The notes under the pieces were generated by a model. The model did not search any database, was not told where the DNA came from, and saw nothing but the letters and a program-made list of their open reading frames with translations. Positions 52,337-60,291 of a DNA stretch of 64,000 bases are shown one piece after another; within the stretch, counting starts at the first letter, position 1; each line of letters opens with the position of its first letter. Origin of the DNA: JAGNZR01 sp051652785 (GTDB lineage: Bacteria; Fusobacteriota; Fusobacteriia; Fusobacteriales; Fusobacteriaceae); contig JBOFUX010000061.1 of assembly GCA_051652785.1 (NCBI GenBank), positions 49,311 through 113,310 on the forward strand, in the 5' to 3' direction. Position numbers and translations under genes: made by a program.

Positions 52337-54073
52337 TTATTTTTTTTCAACATCATTAACAAAGGCTTCAAATTTCTTCATAACTAATGCTAATTTTTCT
52401 ATCGCTCCTTTAGCGGTAGGAGCTTTTACACAATAATAATATTTAATTTTAGGTTCAGTTCCCGAAGGTCTAACTGTTATATATGTTCCATCTTCAAAAA
52501 CAAATTGAATAACATCAGAAATAGGTAAATTAATTTTATTGGTTTCCCCTGTTTTTAAATTTACCTCAATTTTATTTTTATAGTCTCTAAAAACACTCAC
52601 TTTTTTATCGATTAATATTTTTTCATTTTTTAAATGTGAAAAATACTCCATTATTTTTTTTATTTCTTCCATTCCTGTTATACCTTTTTTTGTTATAGCA
52701 GTAATTCCTTCTTTATACCAACCATATTTAGCATATAATTTTTTTAATTCCTCTAGTATATCTGTTCCTTCGGCTTCATATTTTGCCCCCATTTCTGCAA
52801 GCACCATTGTTGTCACTATAGCATCTTTATCCCTTGCATGAGTTCCTATTAAATAACCATAAGATTCTTCAAAACCAAAAATGTACTCTCCATCTAATGC
52901 ATTTGTTTCAAACTCTCTAATTTTTTCCCCAATAAATTTAAATCCAGTAAGTGTTCTATACACTTTAACCCCTTTATCTGCAGCTACTAAATCTAGCATT
53001 GGCGTTGAAACAATAGTTGATATTACAGCTCCATTAGTTGGAATATTTTTTCTGTTTTCTAAAATATAATTCATTAAAAGTAATCCTATTTGATTACCAT
53101 TAGGATATTCCCATTTTCCATTTTTTCCTTTTATTGCAACTCCTATTCTATCTGCATCAGGATCATTTACCATGCAAATTTTAGAGCCTACTTTTTCTGC
53201 TAATTTTATTCCCAATTTAAATACTGCTGGATCTTCTGGATTAGCATAAGCACAAGTAGGAAACATTCCATCTCCTTCTAGTTGCTCTTTTACAGGATAG
53301 ATAGATTCAAACCCCATTTCTTTAAACATTTTAAGTACGGGTCTTCCCCCAGTTCCATGAAGTGGTGAATAAACAATTTTATAATCTTTTTTTCCTGGAA
53401 TTTCTATTTGCATAGCCTGTTTTTTTATAGCTTCTATATATTTATCATCTATATCATCTGAAATTTCAACTATTAATTTTTTAGTTAAAGCTATTTTTTT
53501 TTCTTCTAATTTTATCATTGAAAAATCTGAAACTTTATTTACTGCATTTACAACACTAGACGCATGTGGCTCTACTAATTGTGCACCATCATTCCAATAC
53601 ACTTTATAACCATTATATTCTTGTGGATTATGTGAAGCAGTAATAACTATTCCTGATTGTGCTTTTAATTCTCTAACAGCAAAAGAAAGTTCTGGAGTAG
53701 AACGTATCCCCTTAAATAAATAAGTTTTAATTCCATTTCCAGCTAAAACTAATGCCGCATTTAATGCATATTCTTCAGAACCTATTCTACAATCATGTGC
53801 TATTACAACTGATTTTTTTAATATATCACCATCAGATACTTCATTTATATAATCAGCTAAACCTTGAGTTACCTTTCTTATAACATATTTATTTATTCGA
53901 TTACTTCCAACACCTCTTACTCCCCTTATTCCCCCAGTTCCAAATGATAAATCTGTATAAAATCTATCCTCAATTTCTTTTATGTTCCCCTGAAGACTTT
54001 TCAGTTCATTTCTATCAACTTCATCTATATAGCCTGAGCTTAACCATTCTAAATATTTTTTTTCTGCACTCAT
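52337..54073 (-). CDS. pgcA: Phosphoglucomutase/phosphomannomutase
   Basis: A 578-residue alpha-phosphohexomutase. The active Ser is Ser147 in ITASHNPQEYNGYK, the Mg2+ loop is NDPDADRIGVAI near residue 300, the sugar-binding loop is GFEESYGYLIG and the phosphate loop is VRPSGTEPKIKYY. It interconverts glucose-1- and glucose-6-phosphate, feeding GalU (56201-57091). First gene of the pgcA-hemW-yggS-sepF-PP-loop operon, with a consensus promoter. Confidence 0.95.
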   Translation of the reverse strand: MSAEKKYLEWLSSGYIDEVDRNELKSLQGNIKEIEDRFYTDLSFGTGGIRGVRGVGSNRINKYVIRKVTQGLADYINEVSDGDILKKSVVIAHDCRIGSEEYALNAALVLAGNGIKTYLFKGIRSTPELSFAVRELKAQSGIVITASHNPQEYNGYKVYWNDGAQLVEPHASSVVNAVNKVSDFSMIKLEEKKIALTKKLIVEISDDIDDKYIEAIKKQAMQIEIPGKKDYKIVYSPLHGTGGRPVLKMFKEMGFESIYPVKEQLEGDGMFPTCAYANPEDPAVFKLGIKLAEKVGSKICMVNDPDADRIGVAIKGKNGKWEYPNGNQIGLLLMNYILENRKNIPTNGAVISTIVSTPMLDLVAADKGVKVYRTLTGFKFIGEKIREFETNALDGEYIFGFEESYGYLIGTHARDKDAIVTTMVLAEMGAKYEAEGTDILEELKKLYAKYGWYKEGITAITKKGITGMEEIKKIMEYFSHLKNEKILIDKKVSVFRDYKNKIEVNLKTGETNKINLPISDVIQFVFEDGTYITVRPSGTEPKIKYYYCVKAPTAKGAIEKLALVMKKFEAFVNDVEKK

Positions 54074-54102
54074 GATTATCCCTCCTATTTCTCTTTTATT
54101 CC

Positions 54103-54132
54103 ATTATATTTTTTTATAATATTTAGTTTCAA
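54103..54132 (-). promoter_or_regulatory. Promoter of the pgcA operon
   Basis: TTGAAA (54127-54132), 18-bp spacer, TATAAT (54103-54108), 30 bp before ATG. Confidence 0.7.
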
Positions 54133-54187
54133 TATATATTTCTATAATATCATAATTATCTACAAAATTAAAGGTTTTTTATAGGAT

Positions 54188-54223
54188 TAAAAAATGTCGA
54201 TACTTTTTAATATCGACATTTTT
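54188..54223. terminator. Terminator after groEL
   Basis: AAAAATGTCGATA (54190-54202) pairs perfectly with TATCGACATTTTT (54211-54223) around an 8-nt loop; A and T runs are part of the stem. Confidence 0.88.
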
Positions 54224-54240
54224 AAGCATAAAATTTTTAT

Positions 54241-55848
54241 TTAATAAGGTATAGTGTTTTTATTACTTACTTTCTCTTCAACTTTTTTAGTAGTTATTAA
54301 AACTTCAGTAGTTAAAATTAAAGATGCTACTGAAACTGAATTTTGAAGAGCTGATCTTGTTACTTTTGCTGGGTCTATTATCCCACTTTCAATCATATTT
54401 ACATACTTTTCTGTTATTGCATTAAAACCATAACCTTTAGGTAAATTTCTAATTTTCTCTATAACTGCCGAACCTTCTATTCCTGCATTTTCTGCAATTT
54501 GTTTAATAGGAGTTAATAATGCTTTTTTTAATATTTCTACTCCCATTCCTTCTTCACCTAATAGTGTGAAACTCTCCATTTCCTTAGCTATCTGTACAAG
54601 GGTAACTCCTCCACCTGAAACAATTCCCTCTTCTACTGCTGCTTTAGTTGCATTTAATGCGTCTTCTATTCTTAGTTTTTTATCTTTCATTTCAATTTCT
54701 GTCGCAGCTCCAACTTTTATAAGAGCAACTCCACCTGATATTTTTCCTAGCCTATCTTGCAATTTATCTTTCTCGTATTCAGAAGAACACTGTAAAATTT
54801 GAAGTTTTAATTGATTTTTTCTAGCCTCAATTACACTGGGAATTGCTAATCCATCAATTATTATTGTACTATCTTTTGTTATTTTTACTTTCTTTGCTCT
54901 TCCTAAACTTTGAATTCTAGCGTCCTCCAAATTCATCCCTTTTTCTTCTGAAATAACTTCTCCACCTGTGAGTATTGCAATATCCTCAAGTATTTCTGAT
55001 CTTCTATCTCCAAAAGAAGGAGTTTTTACTGCTATAACATTTATTGTTCCTCTTAATTTGTTAACAACTAAAGTTGAAAGTGCCTCTCCTTCTAAATTTT
55101 CTGTAATAATTAAAAGAGGGGCTGCTGCTTTTACTACATCCTCTAATATAGCAATTATTTCTTTCATAGTTGTTATTTTTTTATCTGTTATTAGGATATA
55201 TGGGTTTTCTAGTTCGCTTATCATTTTTTCTGTATTACTTGCCATATACGGTGAAATATAGCCTTTATTAAACTCCATTCCCTCTACTATTTCTAGAGTT
55301 GTTTCCAATGATTTTCCTTCTTCTACTGTTATTATTCCTGTTTCTGAAACTTTTTCCATAGCAATAGCTATTATTTTTCCTATTTCCTCATCTCCTGCTG
55401 AAACAGAAGCAACTTGAGCTATTTCTGAATTTGATTCTATTTTTTTTGAATTTAATTTTAATAGTCTAATAGCTTCAGAAGCGGCTTTTTCTATTCCCTT
55501 TTTTATAAACATTGGATTTACACCTGAAGAAACTATTTTTAATCCCTCTTTTACTATAGCTTGAGCTAATATTATAGCAGTGGTAGTTCCATCTCCTGCT
55601 ATATCATTAGCTTTAGTTGCAACTTCTTTTATAAGAGAAGCACCCATATTTTCAAATTGATTTTCAAGTTCTATTTCTTTTGCAATTGTTACCCCATCAT
55701 TGGTTATAAGAGGAGCTCCATAACTTTTTTCAATTACAACGTTTCTTCCTCTTGGTCCTAACGTTACTTTAACAGCATTTGCTAAAATGTTTACTCCATT
55801 TTCTAAGTTTTTTCTCGCCTCTTCATCAAACTTTAGTATTTTAGACAT
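54241..55848 (-). CDS. groEL: Chaperonin GroEL (tailless)
   Basis: 535 residues with the classical set: VTLGPRGRNVVIEKSYGAPLITNDGVTIA (ATP site), GDGTTT (85-90), the apical domain with LLIITENLEGEALSTLVVNKLRGT and the hinge GEEGMGVEILKKAL. The C-terminus ends KVEEKVSNKNTIPY, without the usual Gly-Gly-Met tail that projects into the folding cavity. Other positions also differ from most GroEL (VKTPSFGDRR for VKAPGFGDRR, EEGIVSGGG for EEGIVPGGG). It follows groES by 45 bp. It folds proteins with GroES. Confidence 0.96.
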   Translation of the reverse strand: MSKILKFDEEARKNLENGVNILANAVKVTLGPRGRNVVIEKSYGAPLITNDGVTIAKEIELENQFENMGASLIKEVATKANDIAGDGTTTAIILAQAIVKEGLKIVSSGVNPMFIKKGIEKAASEAIRLLKLNSKKIESNSEIAQVASVSAGDEEIGKIIAIAMEKVSETGIITVEEGKSLETTLEIVEGMEFNKGYISPYMASNTEKMISELENPYILITDKKITTMKEIIAILEDVVKAAAPLLIITENLEGEALSTLVVNKLRGTINVIAVKTPSFGDRRSEILEDIAILTGGEVISEEKGMNLEDARIQSLGRAKKVKITKDSTIIIDGLAIPSVIEARKNQLKLQILQCSSEYEKDKLQDRLGKISGGVALIKVGAATEIEMKDKKLRIEDALNATKAAVEEGIVSGGGVTLVQIAKEMESFTLLGEEGMGVEILKKALLTPIKQIAENAGIEGSAVIEKIRNLPKGYGFNAITEKYVNMIESGIIDPAKVTRSALQNSVSVASLILTTEVLITTKKVEEKVSNKNTIPY

Positions 55849-55893
55849 TTTTTACCCCTGTTTTTTATATTTGGCATTTTATATTTATTTAGT

Positions 55894-56172
55894 TTATTCT
55901 ATTATAACTGCTAATACATCCTTCAAATTAATTAATACTAATTTATCATTTTCAGATTTTATCTCAGTTCCTATAAATTTAGAATATAATATTTTATTAC
56001 CTATTTTAATCTCTTTCATGCTTTCACCCTGTCCAAGTGCTATTACCTCTCCTAAATTATGTTTATCTATTTCTTTAACAGTGGATAATATTATTCCGCT
56101 AGCTGTTTTTTCTTCTTTTTTTTCTATAATCATTCTTACTAGAATTCTTTCCCCTATTGGTTTTAGTTTCAT
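55894..56172 (-). CDS. groES: Co-chaperonin GroES
   Basis: 92 residues: KLKPIGERILVRM opens the fold, EEKTASGIIL is the mobile loop whose Ile-Ile-Leu docks on GroEL, and KFIGTEIKSENDKLVLINLKDVLAVI ends it. The frame extends to GTG 56181, but AGGTGG lies five bases before the ATG at 56172, so that is taken as the start. The gene follows galU by 28 bp. Confidence 0.95.
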   Translation of the reverse strand: MKLKPIGERILVRMIIEKKEEKTASGIILSTVKEIDKHNLGEVIALGQGESMKEIKIGNKILYSKFIGTEIKSENDKLVLINLKDVLAVIIE

Positions 56173-56200
56173 TTTTTCCACCTTTTTTTCAACGTAGATA

Positions 56201-57091
56201 TTATATAGTTATTTTAAAATTTTTTTTCAAATAATTCTTTAATTCTTCTTTTGTTTCCTCATTTCTTAATCCAAACTCTATATTTGCTTTTAGAAGTCCA
56301 ATTTTATTCCCTATATCATATCTTTTACCCTGAAAATTATATGCTAAAACTTTTTCTCCATCTTGTAACATTTTTAATATTCCATCAGTTAGTTGAATTT
56401 CTCCACCTTTTCCAGGTTTTGTTTCTTCTAAATATTTAAATATTTTCCCATCTAATAAATATCTTCCAAGGCAAGCTAATTTTGAAGGTGCCTCTTCTTT
56501 TAAAGGTTTTTCTACAAAATCTGAAATAGATACTGTTCTATCGTCTATTTTATTCGCAGGTTTTATTATCCCATACATAGAAACATCTTCTTCTAAAACT
56601 TCTTGAACGCCTATTATACTAGAACCATGTTCCACGTATGCTTCAATTAATTGTTTAGATACTGGATTTTCAGCATTATACATAATGTCATCTCCTAAAG
56701 CCACAATAAAAGGATCATCCCCTATAAAGGATTTAGCTTTTAGTATTGCATGACCTAATCCAGAAGGTTTATTTTGTCTTACATAATAAATATTTACCAT
56801 TTCAGAAAGATAGTTCACTTTTTTCAACAGATCAATTTTCCCATCTCTTTCTAAAGTATTTTCAAGTTCAAAGGAATAATCAAAATGATCTTCGATAGAG
56901 TTTTTATTTCTTCCTGTTACTATAATTATATCTTTGATTCCAGATTCCACCAATTCTTCTACAATATATTGTAAAGAAGGTTTATCAACTATTACAAGCA
57001 TTTCTTTTGGTTGTGCCTTAGTTGCTGGTAAAACTCTTGTTCCTAAGCCTGCAGCTGGTATTACTGCTTTAGTTACTATTGCTTTTTTCAT
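56201..57091 (-). CDS. galU: UTP--glucose-1-phosphate uridylyltransferase
   Basis: GalU makes UDP-glucose from glucose-1-phosphate for LPS core and other glycans. IPAAGLGTRVLPATKAQPKEMLVIVDKP (9-36) is the nucleotide site, then QYIVEELVESGIKDIIIVTGRNK, GLGHAILKAKSFIGDDPFIVALGDDI and GRYLLDGKIFKYLEETKPGKGGEIQLTDGI. 296 residues is typical. It sits between metG (34 bp) and groES (28 bp), an uncommon order. It works with PgcA (52337-54073). Confidence 0.95.
   Translation of the reverse strand: MKKAIVTKAVIPAAGLGTRVLPATKAQPKEMLVIVDKPSLQYIVEELVESGIKDIIIVTGRNKNSIEDHFDYSFELENTLERDGKIDLLKKVNYLSEMVNIYYVRQNKPSGLGHAILKAKSFIGDDPFIVALGDDIMYNAENPVSKQLIEAYVEHGSSIIGVQEVLEEDVSMYGIIKPANKIDDRTVSISDFVEKPLKEEAPSKLACLGRYLLDGKIFKYLEETKPGKGGEIQLTDGILKMLQDGEKVLAYNFQGKRYDIGNKIGLLKANIEFGLRNEETKEELKNYLKKNFKITI
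56202..56230 (-). promoter_or_regulatory. Likely groESL promoter inside the end of galU
   Basis: TTGAAA (56225-56230), 17-bp spacer, TATATA (56202-56207; TATAAT is two bases further on). No CIRCE (TTAGCACTC-N9-GAGTGCTAA) is found near it. Confidence 0.5.
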
Positions 57092-57125
57092 TTTTTCTCC
57101 AATTTCACATTTTATTTTATTCTTT

Positions 57126-59057
57126 TTATTTTATTCTTGCTCCTAATTCAGTATTAGAATCTACCTGAATTAGTTTGCTTCCATTTTTTTTATTTTCTAC
57201 AGTTAAAAACATCCCTTGAGAAATTTCATTTTTTAATTTTACAGGAGCTAAGTTTGTTACTGCCAGCACTTTTTTTCCAACTAACATTTCTTTTTCTGTA
57301 TAAGATGTTGCTATTCCTGATATTATTTGTCTTATTCCAGCTTTTAATCTAACTTTAAATTTAAGAAGTTTATCTGCTCCTTTTACTTTCTCTACCTCTA
57401 AAATTTCTACAACTTCTATTTTTATCTTATTAAAATCTCCAATTTCAATTGAATTTTCTATTATTAACTTTTCGTCTATAACAAATTCTTCTTCTTCTTT
57501 TTTTTCTTCTATTACTGGAATTTCAAGTCTTGGAAAAATAGGAGTTGCTTCTCCTAATACGTGTTCAGGTTTAAAAAAATCCCAACCTTTTAACTGACTT
57601 ATTTTAGCTTCTTTTATAGGAGTTAAAACTCCTAACTGTTTCCATATATCCGAAGATTTTGTTGGCATATATGGATAAATTAAAACTGAAACTTTATATA
57701 ATCCATTGATTAAATTATTCATAACAGTTCCTAATCTTTTTTTAGAAGTTTCATCTTTTGCTAAAGTCCAAGGCATTGTCTCGTCTATATATTTATTCAT
57801 ACGAGAGATAAATTTCCACATACCTTCTAGTGACTTAGAAAACTCAATTTTAGACATTGATTTTTCAACGGTGATTAATGTTTCTTCCCAAACATCTTTT
57901 AAATTTTCATCAAATTCACCTGAAATATCACCTTTAACTACTATACCATTAAAATATTTTTTATACATTCCTAGTGTTCTATTTAATAAATTTCCCAAAT
58001 CATTAGCTAGATCTGTATTTATTCTTGTTATAATTGATTTAGTCGCATAATCTCCATCATTTCCAAAATTAACTTCTCTCATTAAACAATATCTAAATAC
58101 ATCTACTCCGTATTTTTCTATTTCAAATTCTGGAGCCACTACATTTCCCTTGGATTTAGACATTTTTTCTCCCTCAGATGTCCACCAACCATGTGCTACT
58201 ATGTTAGTCGGTAATTTTACTCCCGCTGACAAAAGCATACAAGGCCAAATTATCGCATGAAATCTTACAATATCTTTTCCCATTAAGTGAACTACTTCTG
58301 AGTTATTCCAAAATTTATCAAAAAATTCTGGATTATTTTCATATCCAGTAGCTGTTATGTAATTTGTTAAAGCATCAAACCAAACATATGTTATATGACC
58401 TGGTGCAAAATCAATGGGAATTCCCCATTCAAAAGTATTACGTGATATGGATAAATCATGTAAATTTTGTTTTATAAATGATACAACTTCATTTTTTCTT
58501 GAATTTGGAAGAATAAAATCAGGATTTTCTTCTATATGCTTAAGTAACTGATCTTGATATTTTGACATTTTAAAAAAATAAGATTCTTCTTTTACAATTC
58601 TTAATTCTTTTCCACAGTCTGGACAAAACTTTTCATTTACAACACTATTTTCAGGAACAAAATTTTCACAAGCTACACAATATTTTCCTTCGTACTCCCC
58701 TTTGTAAATATCCCCCTTTTCATAAACTGTTTTTAGTATTTTTTTTACAGCTTCTTTATGTCTTGGCTCTGTTGTTCTTATAAAATCATTGTATTCTATA
58801 TTTAATTTATTCCACATATCTTTAAATCTTGGTGCCATAGAATCAGTCCATTGTTGAGGTGTTAAATTTCTAGATTTTGCTGCTTCTTCTACTTTTTGTC
58901 CATGCTCATCTGTTCCTGTTACGAAATAAACATCATAACCACATGTTTTTTTATATCTTGATAATACATCTGCTGCTATTGTTGTGTATGCTGTTCCCAC
59001 ATGAGGATCTCCGTTTACATAATATATTGGTGTTGTAACATAAAAATTTTTACTCAT
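57126..59057 (-). CDS. metG: Methionyl-tRNA synthetase
   Basis: A class I synthetase of 643 residues. TPIYYVNGDPHVGTAYTTIAADVLSRY carries the HIGH-type motif as HVGT, CVACENF...CPDCGKEL is the zinc knuckle (four Cys), GEKMSKSKGNVV is KMSKS, and the last about 110 residues (EFVIDEKLIIENSIEIGDFNKIKIEVVEI...) form the C-terminal tRNA-binding OB domain. It follows the acyltransferase gene by 3 bp. Confidence 0.97.
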   Translation of the reverse strand: MSKNFYVTTPIYYVNGDPHVGTAYTTIAADVLSRYKKTCGYDVYFVTGTDEHGQKVEEAAKSRNLTPQQWTDSMAPRFKDMWNKLNIEYNDFIRTTEPRHKEAVKKILKTVYEKGDIYKGEYEGKYCVACENFVPENSVVNEKFCPDCGKELRIVKEESYFFKMSKYQDQLLKHIEENPDFILPNSRKNEVVSFIKQNLHDLSISRNTFEWGIPIDFAPGHITYVWFDALTNYITATGYENNPEFFDKFWNNSEVVHLMGKDIVRFHAIIWPCMLLSAGVKLPTNIVAHGWWTSEGEKMSKSKGNVVAPEFEIEKYGVDVFRYCLMREVNFGNDGDYATKSIITRINTDLANDLGNLLNRTLGMYKKYFNGIVVKGDISGEFDENLKDVWEETLITVEKSMSKIEFSKSLEGMWKFISRMNKYIDETMPWTLAKDETSKKRLGTVMNNLINGLYKVSVLIYPYMPTKSSDIWKQLGVLTPIKEAKISQLKGWDFFKPEHVLGEATPIFPRLEIPVIEEKKEEEEFVIDEKLIIENSIEIGDFNKIKIEVVEILEVEKVKGADKLLKFKVRLKAGIRQIISGIATSYTEKEMLVGKKVLAVTNLAPVKLKNEISQGMFLTVENKKNGSKLIQVDSNTELGARIK

Positions 59058-59060
59058 ATT

Positions 59061-59705
59061 TTATAACTCCTTATTTTTTATTTTTAATTCTGCTTTTCTA
59101 TCCAAATCATCTATTTTTTCTTTTAATAACAAGGATTCAACTTCTAAATTAGCATTTTCATCTATGAAATAAGGTTCTCCATAGATAATTACAGCTCTGG
59201 AAAACGGTTTAGGTAGTTCAAATTTATCCCAGGATTTTTCAAATATCCATTTTTTTTCATAGGCAACTCCTATTGGTACTAATGGGACTTTAGATTTTTG
59301 AGAAACATATAACATTCCCGATTTAACAACATATCTAGGACCACGAGGTCCATCTACAGGGGTCCCAACAGTACACCCTTCTTTTACTTTTTTTATAAGT
59401 TTTAATAAGCTCCTAGCTGGATTCTTATCTGAAGACCCTCTTACCATTTCTGTACCATATTTTTCTAAAGGAACAGAAATCAGCTCCCCATCCTTAGTAG
59501 GACTAGCAAGAGCTACTTTTCTTTTTATAAAACCTGTTCCTAAAAGTGTCATTACAACTTTATTATGCCAAAGCGCCATAACATAATTTCTATCTTTATT
59601 AAATTCCTTTGGAAATACCTGCTCAATTTTCATAGTTTTTTCTAAAATTTTAACTAAATAATACACAAGATTACCGTAAAATCTAAATTTTTTATTTTCC
59701 AACAT
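59061..59705 (-). CDS. DUF374 lysophospholipid acyltransferase, LpxJ-like
   Basis: 214 residues with the LPLAT core: MALWHNKVVMTLLGTGF (WHNK catalytic His), LASPTKDGELISVPLEKYGTEMVRGSSDKNPARSLLKL and TPVDGPRGPRYVVKSGMLYVSQKSKVPLVPIGVAYEKKW. DUF374 proteins include LpxJ, a late lipid A acyltransferase in Helicobacter and relatives that acts without a Kdo requirement like LpxL. No lpxL or lpxM is in the window, so this may be the lipid A late acyltransferase. A hairpin spans its transcription start and part of the ribosome site. First gene of the metG-galU-groESL unit. Confidence 0.82.
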   Translation of the reverse strand: MLENKKFRFYGNLVYYLVKILEKTMKIEQVFPKEFNKDRNYVMALWHNKVVMTLLGTGFIKRKVALASPTKDGELISVPLEKYGTEMVRGSSDKNPARSLLKLIKKVKEGCTVGTPVDGPRGPRYVVKSGMLYVSQKSKVPLVPIGVAYEKKWIFEKSWDKFELPKPFSRAVIIYGEPYFIDENANLEVESLLLKEKIDDLDRKAELKIKNKEL

Positions 59706-59717
59706 AAACTCACGTCC

Positions 59718-59743
59718 TTAAAGCTTTATTAGCTTTAATTATA
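59718..59743 (-). promoter_or_regulatory. Promoter -10 and inverted repeat of the acyltransferase-metG operon
   Basis: TATAAT (59738-59743) preceded by TGA (extended -10), then TTAAAGCT (59718-59725) and AGCTTTAA (59731-59738), a perfect 8-bp inverted repeat with a 5-bp centre over the expected start site. It overlaps the AAGGA ribosome site. Confidence 0.55.
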
Positions 59744-59780
59744 TCATAATTTAATAATAATAAAATTAAAAATTCTAAAA

Positions 59781-59845
59781 AATAAAAAAAAAGCTATTTT
59801 ACAATAATCAAAATTAAGATTATTATTAAATAGCTTTCTTTTTAT
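59781..59845. terminator. Terminator of the YbaB gene
   Basis: AAAGCTATTT (59790-59799) with AAATAGCTTT (59828-59837), and an inner AATAATC/GATTATT stem; nine T follow on minus. Confidence 0.85.
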
Positions 59846-59846
59846 C

Positions 59847-60197
59847 TTAAAATAATCCTGGAATACTTACTCCACCAGTTATCTTTTCCATTTCTTTTTC
59901 TGATAACTCTTCAGCTTGTCTCATAGCTTCATTTACAGCTGATAAAATTAAATCTTGTAACATCTCTTTATCTTCTGTAGCTTCCTTTAATATCTCATCT
60001 GAAATATTTATAGACAACAACTCTTTCTGCCCATTCACTTTAGCTACTACAGCTCCTCCACCTACAGAGGCTTCTAATTCTTTAGTTTTTAACGATTCTT
60101 GAACAGACAACATCTCTTGTTGCATAACCTGAGCTTGTTTTAATAACTCTTGTTGTCCTCCATTTGCTGCTTTTCCTGTTTTCAATTTTCTTACCAC
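59847..60197 (-). CDS. YbaB/EbfC-family nucleoid-associated protein
   Basis: 116 residues of the tweezer-like DNA-binding fold: QQELLKQAQVMQQEMLSVQESLKTKELEASVGGGAVVAKVNGQKELLSINI, then LQDLILSAVNEAMRQAEELSEKEMEKITGG. It binds DNA as a dimer and often lies by dnaX and recR, neither of which is here. The GTG at 60197 has GGAGG ten bases upstream. A separate unit with its own consensus promoter. Confidence 0.93.
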   Translation of the reverse strand: MVRKLKTGKAANGGQQELLKQAQVMQQEMLSVQESLKTKELEASVGGGAVVAKVNGQKELLSINISDEILKEATEDKEMLQDLILSAVNEAMRQAEELSEKEMEKITGGVSIPGLF

Positions 60198-60259
60198 GTT
60201 TATATTCCTCCTAGTTCATTTCTCTTTTTTGATATAAAATAATTATTCAATTATGTTTT

Positions 60260-60288
60260 ATTATATCATATCGTACTAATGTTTTCAA
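60260..60288 (-). promoter_or_regulatory. Promoter of the YbaB gene
   Basis: TTGAAA (60283-60288), 17-bp spacer ending in TGA, TATAAT (60260-60265). Confidence 0.8.
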
Positions 60289-60291
60289 TTC

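Noticed and set aside
55849..56230. CIRCE heat-shock element before groES or groEL
   Set aside because: No TTAGCACTC/GAGTGCTAA pair is present in the two gaps.
59706..59846. T-box or other riboswitch before the metG unit
   Set aside because: The leader is only about 130 bp and taken up by a terminator and a promoter; no T-box sequence is seen and metG is the second gene.
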